Below, piece by piece: positions 58,753-64,000 of a stretch of 64,000 nucleotides of DNA; the first letter of the stretch is position 1; every line of letters begins with the position of its first letter. Made by a program: the position numbers and the translations under genes. Source of the DNA: SHLQ01 sp964517125 (GTDB lineage Bacteria; Actinomycetota; Acidimicrobiia; Acidimicrobiales; SHLQ01); the NCBI GenBank assembly GCA_964517125.1, contig CAZFBD010000003.1, positions 1 through 64,000 of the forward strand. Reading direction: 5' to 3'. The notes below the pieces were generated by a model. The model had not been told where the DNA came from and made no database searches. It was given only the letters and a program-made list of their open reading frames with translations.

Positions 58753-59921
58753 GCCCGATCCTCCGAGGAGAGACGCTCGCCGAAGAGGCCGGTGGGCTTC
58801 ACCAGCAGGACGAGGATGAGAAGGGTGAACACAACAGCGTCACGCAGCTGCGATGCGGCAGGGACGCCGAGTGGCTCGAGCAGCATGAGCGGAGCGAGGG
58901 CTTCGGCGCTGCCAAGTGACACGCCGCCGGCCATTGCACCGCCGAGGTTTCCGACACCGCCAACGACTGCAGCGGTGAACGCCTTGATGCCGGGGAGGAA
59001 GCCGGTTGTGGCGATCACGGATTTGAAGAGGATGCCCCAGAGGATTCCGGCGATGCCGGCCATCGCTCCGCCGACGGCGAAGGTGGTGACGATCGTCTTG
59101 TTGACGTCGATGCCCATGAGGGAGGCAATCTCCTTGTCCTCGGCGACCGCTCGCATGGCCTTTCCGGTCTTGGTTCGCTCGACGAAATACCAGAGTCCGG
59201 CCATCGACAGTGCGGCAACGAAGATGACGAGAAGCTTCTTGTTCTCGATGCTGATGAGGTACTCGGGGATTCCGGTTGCCGACTCGCCGGTCTGCCAGAT
59301 GTTCACCCGCTGCTTGTCGAGCCAATCGGGGAACGGCGGGTAGCCCTTGGCGCCCGGTCCGAAGAGAAGGATGACGGCGTTCTGAATGAAGAATGACACG
59401 CCGATCGAGGTGATGAGCGGGATGAGTCGGGGGCTGCCTCGCAGCGGCCGATACGCCACTCGTTCCATCACGATTGCGGTGAGCGTGGCCACGATCGTGC
59501 TGATGACGATGGTCAGCAGGATTGCCGGGATGAAGATCCCACCTTCCCACCAGCCGGCCTCGTCGAACTTGTTGGCCATGATGAAGCCGGTGAAGGCACC
59601 GACCATGAAGACCTCGCCATGGGCGAAGTTGATGAACCCGAGTACGCCGTAGACCATGGAATAACCGAGGGCGATGAGGCCGTACATGGCACCCTGACTG
59701 ATGCCGGTGACGAGCAGGCCCTGGTACTGGGCCCAGCTGAGGCGGTTGGCGGTTTCGCCACCGTGCCGCCAGCGAGCGAACCAGTTGTCGGGGTCGATCT
59801 GCTGGGCCACGAACGCAAGGAGGCCCACCACGATCAGGCCGATCAAGGCGATTCGCAGGAACAACAAGAACCAGTCGACGCCCGTCCGTTGGGCGCCCTT
59901 CACACGTACAGCAGTCGTCAC
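58749..59921 (-). CDS. livH: Branched-chain amino acid ABC transporter permease LivH
   Basis: A 390-residue permease. Motifs: GISQGAMYGLIALGYSMVYG, VLGFINFAHGEVFMVGAF (about residues 93-110), VERVAYRPLRGSPRLIPLIT, GKAMRAVAEDKEIASLMGID and GGVGNLGGAMAGGVSLG, all standard for LivH. It is longer than usual because of an 80-residue N-terminus with an extra helix (FLRIALIGLIVVGLLAFVAQ). The start is GTG at 59921. A terminator lies between it and livJ. Confidence 0.92.
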   Translation of the reverse strand: MTTAVRVKGAQRTGVDWFLLFLRIALIGLIVVGLLAFVAQQIDPDNWFARWRHGGETANRLSWAQYQGLLVTGISQGAMYGLIALGYSMVYGVLGFINFAHGEVFMVGAFTGFIMANKFDEAGWWEGGIFIPAILLTIVISTIVATLTAIVMERVAYRPLRGSPRLIPLITSIGVSFFIQNAVILLFGPGAKGYPPFPDWLDKQRVNIWQTGESATGIPEYLISIENKKLLVIFVAALSMAGLWYFVERTKTGKAMRAVAEDKEIASLMGIDVNKTIVTTFAVGGAMAGIAGILWGILFKSVIATTGFLPGIKAFTAAVVGGVGNLGGAMAGGVSLGSAEALAPLMLLEPLGVPAASQLRDAVVFTLLILVLLVKPTGLFGERLSSEDRA

Positions 59922-60094
59922 TGACTACTCCCTCCGTCATTGCAGGATGGCGCGGCGGGTCTCTCCCGGAGCACCGAGCCGCCCAAGAGCTTGGGCGGGG
60001 TATTGCGTCTGAGCAAATCGGAACCGACAATTTCACAGTTCGAACATCGAGGCTCGTCCCTCGTGAGACGATGCTCGATCGGTACCGGTCACGT

Positions 60095-60134
60095 CTTGTA
60101 GGAAACCAGCCCGTGGCTGGGGACTTCCTACAAG
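60095..60134. repeat. 40-base imperfect hairpin upstream of livH
   Basis: CTTGTAGGAA and TTCCTACAAG form a perfect 10-bp outer stem; inside it CCAGCC and GGCTGG form a 6-bp inner stem with a CGT loop. It is downstream of the terminator and 174 bp before livH. It may be an mRNA-stabilising or leader structure. Confidence 0.6.
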
Positions 60135-60144
60135 GCCGAACAGC

Positions 60145-60186
60145 CCAAAAACGGGGGCGGCCCCACCCGAGCGGGTGAGGCCACCT
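60145..60186 (-). terminator. Rho-independent terminator after livJ
   Basis: On the minus strand, GTGGCCTCACCCG, a CTC loop and GGGTGGGGCCGCC form a strong GC-rich hairpin followed by CCCGTTTTT. It lies 44 bp past the livJ stop and before livH, so most transcripts would end after the binding protein, giving it higher expression than the membrane parts. Confidence 0.75.
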
Positions 60187-60229
60187 CCACGTTTTGGAAG
60201 CCTGACGCCAGACGGCGTCGGGGCAGGTC

Positions 60230-61651
60230 CTACTGCGGGGCGTACTCGAAGACCACGTTGTTCTTCGAGTCCTCAATTGCACCGGAATCCTCGTGGAGGA
60301 TGACGGTGATCTTCTGCGAACCGCAGTCGCCGAAGTCGTCGCAGCTCATGGTGCCGATGAGGCCCGAGTAGCCGCTGATGCCGTTGAGGTGCTCGCGCAC
60401 GCCCTGGCGGTCGATGACGAGGTTGCCGTCAGCGTCGACGTGCGAAGCAGCGTCGATTGCGTCCATGAGCATGGCGGCGGCGTCGTAGCTGTGACCCCAG
60501 AACGGAGCAGCCGGGGCTTCACCGTTGTTGGCGTCGTACGTTGCAAGGAACTCCTCGGCGGAAACGCCGGTGCTCTCGTTGGTGTTGGTGCCGAAGCGCA
60601 CGTCAGGACCGGAGAAGTGCATTCCCTCGGATTGGGCAAGACCCATGAAGCCGTCGTTCAGCAGACCGTCAGCGGCCAGGAGAACCGTGCTCTCCAGGCC
60701 GGCAACGCCGTTTGCCTGGTCGGCAACGAAGTCGCCTGCAGGCTGGAAGATCGGGAAGAACAGTGCTTCCGGAGCGCCGGCGGCGATCTCGGTGAGGACG
60801 GGCACCATGTCGGTGTCTTCCTTGGCAACGCCGGTCACGGTGGTGATGGTTCCGCCGAGCTCTTCAAACGAGTTGGCGAATGCGTTGGCGAGACCTTCGG
60901 TGTAGGGGTCGCCATCATGCACTGCGGCTGCGCTGGTCAGACCAAGCTCGCTGAAGACGAACTCGGCCATGGCTGCGCCCTGGAAGAGGTCGTTGTGTGC
61001 CGTGCGGTAGTAGCCCTCGTGGTAGTCGGGACCTGCGTTGCCCTGCTGGTCAGAGGTGAGTGCCGGCGAGGTGTTCGAGCCGGAGATCATGACCATGCCG
61101 GCTGCGCTGATGAGCGGAGCGGCGGCGGTTGCGGCGCCGGAGCACGAGGTTCCGATGATGCCGACGATCTGATCGTCAGCGACGATCTGCTGTGCGGCAG
61201 CCTGGCCACCGTCTGCGGAGCAGAGGTCGTCGAGACCCTGGCCGGAGGTGACGTCGAAGCCCTTGATGGCGCCGTAGTCGACAACAGCCTGCTCGACTGC
61301 ACGCTGGTTGGGAACGCCGAGGAATGCCACGTCGCCCGAGATTGCGTTCAGCGAACGAATCTGGACTTCAGCGCCTGGCTCGACGACAACGGTTCCGAGC
61401 GAGCCGTCTCCGAGGGAGTCGTGCTCTTCTTCCATGGCGTCTTCTTCCATGGCGTCTTCGTCTTCCATGGCGTCTTCTTCCATGGCGTCTTCTTCTTCCA
61501 TGACCTCGTCGACAGCCTCTTCAGCCTCGTCGACAACGTCTTCTGCGGCGTCGGTAGCCGTCTCCGCAGCATCTTCAATGGTGGATCCACATGCTGCCGC
61601 CACAAGAGTGAACGACAGGAACATGCCAAGGATCATGAAGAGTTTCTTCAC
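60230..61651 (-). CDS. livJ: Liv-type ABC transporter substrate-binding lipoprotein
   Basis: A 473-residue periplasmic-type binding protein. The signal KLFMILGMFLSFTLVAAAC has a lipobox with Cys at residue 21. Residues about 30-77 are a low-complexity acidic linker with a repeated Met-Glu/Asp unit (EEEDAMEED, AMEDEDAME). The Peripla_BP_6 domain follows (about 95-470), with LNAISGDVAFLGVPNQRAVE, IIGTSCSGAATAAAPLISAA, VAAVHDGDPYTEGLAN-like strands and FWGHSYDAAAMLMDAIDAA. The GTG at 61651 starts the signal. It is separated from livH by a terminator. Substrate specificity is unknown. Confidence 0.9.
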   Translation of the reverse strand: MKKLFMILGMFLSFTLVAAACGSTIEDAAETATDAAEDVVDEAEEAVDEVMEEEDAMEEDAMEDEDAMEEDAMEEEHDSLGDGSLGTVVVEPGAEVQIRSLNAISGDVAFLGVPNQRAVEQAVVDYGAIKGFDVTSGQGLDDLCSADGGQAAAQQIVADDQIVGIIGTSCSGAATAAAPLISAAGMVMISGSNTSPALTSDQQGNAGPDYHEGYYRTAHNDLFQGAAMAEFVFSELGLTSAAAVHDGDPYTEGLANAFANSFEELGGTITTVTGVAKEDTDMVPVLTEIAAGAPEALFFPIFQPAGDFVADQANGVAGLESTVLLAADGLLNDGFMGLAQSEGMHFSGPDVRFGTNTNESTGVSAEEFLATYDANNGEAPAAPFWGHSYDAAAMLMDAIDAASHVDADGNLVIDRQGVREHLNGISGYSGLIGTMSCDDFGDCGSQKITVILHEDSGAIEDSKNNVVFEYAPQ

Positions 61652-61850
61652 TTTGGCCCCTCCAAGGGTTGTGTGACGGCACGCCAAATCAACATGCCGT
61701 TCTTTCAGCTCGCAAAGCTAGCACCGGTTTTTGGAAGCTGTCGGTCGCGCGGCGCTTTGGTACTTTTTGTTCATCGTTTGGCAACGCTGACAACTATCGG
61801 ACAGGTTGTTCGTCCTGACGGGGCCATTCCCGTGACCGAAGGTGAGTGAC

Positions 61851-62969
61851 ATGCGAAACGTGGAAGTGGCTGTGATCGGCGGCGGGATCGCGGGAGCGAC
61901 CGTGGCTTGCCATGTGGCCCCGGGCCGGTCCGTCGCCTTGCTCGAACAAGAGCAGGAGCTGGCCCATCACACCACGTCGCGTTCGGCCGCCATCTACATC
62001 GAGAACGAGGGCGGACCAGTCTTCCACCGGCTGTCCACGGCATCGCGACCGTTCTTCGAGGCCGAGCACGAGGAGCTCGACGCACCGTTGCTGACCCCCA
62101 TGCCGGTCATGAAGGTCGGCACGCCGGAGAACCACGATGAGTTCACGGCCGAAGCAGCTGCGGCTTCGCAGGTCACCGACTCCATCCGAGTGGTGGAGGC
62201 CGACGAGCTCACCGACTTCTGTCCGGTACTTGCGCCGGGCGTGGCCACGATTGGCCTGCTGGAGCCCACGGCGGCGTCCATCGATGTCATGGGCCTCCAC
62301 CAGCTGTACATCCGCCGTGCACGCGCCGCCGGCGCCGACGTCGTCCGTTCGGCTCGGGTGCAGGAGATTGTCGCCGACGGCGAAGGCTGGCTGCTCACCA
62401 CCGCAGCGGGCCCGGTCCGGGCTGATGTCGTGGTGAATGCCGCCGGAGCGTGGGGCGACGGTGTGGCCGAGATGGCCGGTGTTGCGCCCGTGGGGCTGAC
62501 ACCCATGCGACGAACCGCGTTCACGACCCGGATCGACCATGACCCCACCGATTGGCCGTTCATCTACGCCGACATCTCCAGTCTGCACTGCTACTTCAAG
62601 CCCGAGGCCGGCAACCAGCTGTTGTGCTCGCTGTCCGACGAGACACCATCAGAACCGTGCGACGCCCGGCCCGAAGAGATCGACGTCGCGCTGGCCATCG
62701 AGCACATCAACGAGCTCACCACGTTGAACATTCGCTCGGTCGCCACCACCTGGGCCGGCCTCCGCACCTTCGCCCCCGACCGCAATCCGGTCTTTGGCTG
62801 GGACGATGCGGTTCCGAACTTTCTGTGGATGGTTGGTCAGGGCGGCTGCGGAATCGTGACGAGCCCCATCGCCGGACAGATCGCCGCGGCCCTCATCGAT
62901 CGCCAGCCGCTGCCCGACCGGGTCCTGGAGCTTGGGCTGACGGAAGCGACTCTGGCGCCCCGCCGCTGA
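61851..62969 (+). CDS. FAD-dependent amino-acid oxidase/dehydrogenase (DadA/DAO family)
   Basis: A 372-residue flavoenzyme. The dinucleotide motif VAVIGGGIAGATVACHVA is at residues 7-24. The C-terminal FAD loop is TWAGLRTFAPDRNPVFGWDD, followed by MVGQGGCGIVTSPIAGQIAA. The layout VVVNAAGAWGDGVAEMAG and FKPEAGNQLLCSLSDE matches D-amino-acid oxidase/DadA-type proteins that oxidise amines to imines. The ATG at 61851 with GGTGAG upstream is preferred to a GTG at 61842. It diverges from livJ across a shared 199-bp region and faces the second OCD-family gene. The substrate is unknown. Confidence 0.87.
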   Translation: MRNVEVAVIGGGIAGATVACHVAPGRSVALLEQEQELAHHTTSRSAAIYIENEGGPVFHRLSTASRPFFEAEHEELDAPLLTPMPVMKVGTPENHDEFTAEAAAASQVTDSIRVVEADELTDFCPVLAPGVATIGLLEPTAASIDVMGLHQLYIRRARAAGADVVRSARVQEIVADGEGWLLTTAAGPVRADVVVNAAGAWGDGVAEMAGVAPVGLTPMRRTAFTTRIDHDPTDWPFIYADISSLHCYFKPEAGNQLLCSLSDETPSEPCDARPEEIDVALAIEHINELTTLNIRSVATTWAGLRTFAPDRNPVFGWDDAVPNFLWMVGQGGCGIVTSPIAGQIAAALIDRQPLPDRVLELGLTEATLAPRR

Positions 62970-62970
62970 G

Positions 62971-64000
62971 TCAGTGAACCGGCCCGTACGGGTCGTAGGG
63001 GTCGAGGGGAATCGACTCCAGCTGCACCGTTGAGCCCACGCCGTGGACGTCGGCGAGTTCCAGGATCAGCCGCAGGGCGACATCGTCTTCGACCGCCCAT
63101 CCTGTCGAGTCAAACACCGTGACCTGCGCCTTCTCCTTGGCCGTACTCGGTGCTTTCACGACCTCGTGGAGGTCCGGGCCGATGCGATCGCCGGCCACCT
63201 GCTGGCACTCACCCTCGGCAACACACTGCTCCCGGAAGTCGGGAACCACATGTGCAACGTCCAACAGTTCGTTGGGGAGTTCGAGCTTGCCGGGAAAGTC
63301 CGCGCCCACAGCGTTCACATGGAGCCAGGGCCTGGGGGTGAACGAGCCCACCACCGGACCGGCTCCGATGTCGGTCGACGTGCTCGTCACGAGCACGTCG
63401 ACGTTGGCAGCCATGTCCTCCAACTCGTCCCCGGCACAGGGTTCGAAGGGCAGGCCGGTGAAGGCGATGCGCGCGGCGAAACTCTCCATGGCGTCGGATG
63501 ACGGATCGAAGCCCACGACTCGCTCCACCACACGGACCCGCGAGATGGCGTGCACCTGGGTGACCGCCTGGGCCCCGAGGCCGATGACGCCGACGGTGAG
63601 CGGAGAGTCGACCGACATGAGGTCGGTGGCGAGCCCCGACGCTGCACCGGTACGCAGCGCGGTGAGCAGTGTGGAATCCGAGATCGCGAGCAGGTGACCG
63701 GTTTCGGTGTCCCACATGGATGACGTGGCGATCACCGACGGCAGGCTGCGCTGCGTCGGATTCGTCGGGTGGTAGCCGACCATCTTGATCACGACCGGCC
63801 CGCCGACCTCGTGGGTGGGCATCCACTCGATCAGCCCGAGCGCAGGCTTGTCGTATCGGAATCCGTCACGAGGGCGCGCATCGACAAGTTCGGGGTCGTG
63901 CGACGCGAACCGTTGGCGCAATGCGGCGATCATCTGATCCATGAGGGCGTCCCGGCCAACCGCCTCGACCAGTGCTGCGAGGTCGTCGGCGCCGAGGATT
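62971..64000 (-). CDS. Ornithine cyclodeaminase/mu-crystallin family protein (copy 2), cut by window edge
   Basis: At least 342 residues; the frame continues past 64000, since 19 more residues (ILGADDLAALVEAVGRDAL) precede the first ATG and resemble the family N-terminus. The core has GLIEWMPTHEVGGPVVIKMV, TALRTGAASGLATDLMS, TVGVIGLGAQAVTQVHAISR, DVLVTSTSTDIGAGPVVGSF and HVNAVGADFPGKLELPNELL. These motifs are typical for OCD-family reductases or cyclodeaminases. It is paralogous to the gene at 54271-55191 and convergent with the FAD oxidase, ending 1 bp beyond its stop. The two may act on consecutive intermediates. Confidence 0.87.
   Translation of the reverse strand, partial: ILGADDLAALVEAVGRDALMDQMIAALRQRFASHDPELVDARPRDGFRYDKPALGLIEWMPTHEVGGPVVIKMVGYHPTNPTQRSLPSVIATSSMWDTETGHLLAISDSTLLTALRTGAASGLATDLMSVDSPLTVGVIGLGAQAVTQVHAISRVRVVERVVGFDPSSDAMESFAARIAFTGLPFEPCAGDELEDMAANVDVLVTSTSTDIGAGPVVGSFTPRPWLHVNAVGADFPGKLELPNELLDVAHVVPDFREQCVAEGECQQVAGDRIGPDLHEVVKAPSTAKEKAQVTVFDSTGWAVEDDVALRLILELADVHGVGSTVQLESIPLDPYDPYGPVH

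Larger units (their letters stand above)
59922..60229. other. Intergenic region between livJ and livH
   Basis: This 308-bp stretch has no convincing gene. It holds two stem-loops: a terminator next to livJ (60145-60186) and a long hairpin (60095-60134). The rest probably includes a promoter or leader for livHMGF. Confidence 0.7.

Noticed and set aside
56836..59343. 835-codon open frame on the plus strand
   Set aside because: Antisense to livM and livH; composition rich in His, Arg, Gln and Glu with no domain, as expected of a shadow frame.
60293..61849. 518-codon open frame on the plus strand
   Set aside because: Antisense to livJ; the repeated FFHGVF segment is only the complement of the acidic repeat.
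1..64000. tRNA, rRNA, CRISPR arrays, integrases and insertion sequences
   Set aside because: Intergenic regions were read by eye for TpsiC-like motifs and tandem repeats with unique spacers, and proteins for transposase or integrase motifs; none were found, though a tool-based search was not possible.

Overview
This is a 64 kb stretch of high-GC actinobacterial DNA, most likely from the class Acidimicrobiia (an Ilumatobacter-like lineage). That placement is inferred from gene content: rex-hemACD order, a mycothiol glycosyltransferase (MshA) beside a YbjN protein as in mycobacteria, F420-type LLM oxidoreductases, actinobacterial LexA boxes, and many GTG starts with 4-bp stop/start overlaps. 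Three gaps of exactly 100 N (26807-26906, 35962-36061, 46676-46775) mark a draft scaffold or metagenome-assembled genome. No rRNA, tRNA, CRISPR array, prophage or insertion sequence was seen.

Layout, left to right. 0-5.7 kb: a DUF2834 membrane protein cut by the window edge, a divergent XRE regulator, and two tandem copies of a module made of an ECF sigma factor plus a single-pass membrane protein with Asp-box (beta-propeller-like) repeats. 5.7-10.5 kb: an F420-type oxidoreductase, then heme synthesis genes hemA, hemC, hemD downstream of the redox repressor rex, which has a Rex operator at its own promoter. 10.7-20.1 kb: a secreted CAP-domain protein, a SAM hydroxide adenosyltransferase with a 32-residue membrane microprotein, a BldC-like protein, proC, the RTX-rlmB-mshA-ybjN chain, the ispD-ispF-yczE chain and a Crp-type regulator. 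20.1-26.8 kb: a MacB/FtsX-like exporter, radA with a small unknown gene behind tandem SOS boxes, and a beta-propeller lipoprotein. 27-31.8 kb: a flavin reductase, a trypsin-like protease with a very acidic tail, a two-component system, and a decayed PrpF-family gene. 31.8-45.5 kb: larE, a hydrolase/LLM pair, an SDR, a large exported repeat protein, an MFS carrier, a sulfotransferase-like protein, a class IV aminotransferase, PutA and a divergent AraC-type regulator.

45.5-54.2 kb is a surface-glycan locus: a tightly overlapping chain encoding a methyltransferase, HAD phosphatase, nucleotidyltransferase and CDP-glycerol-type transferase, followed by three family 2 glycosyltransferase genes, two of which carry helical repeat regions. 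54.3-64 kb is an amino-acid uptake and catabolism locus: a complete Liv-type ABC transporter (livJ-livH-livM-livG-livF) flanked by two ornithine cyclodeaminase/mu-crystallin paralogues and a D-amino-acid-oxidase-like flavoprotein.

The strongest leads beyond routine annotation are the duplicated sigma/propeller modules, the SOS-box-controlled microgene plus radA, the Rex operator, the two overlooked small genes, the protease acidic tail, the 330-residue extension of LivM, the glycan locus, and two families of short palindromes placed in 3' regions.
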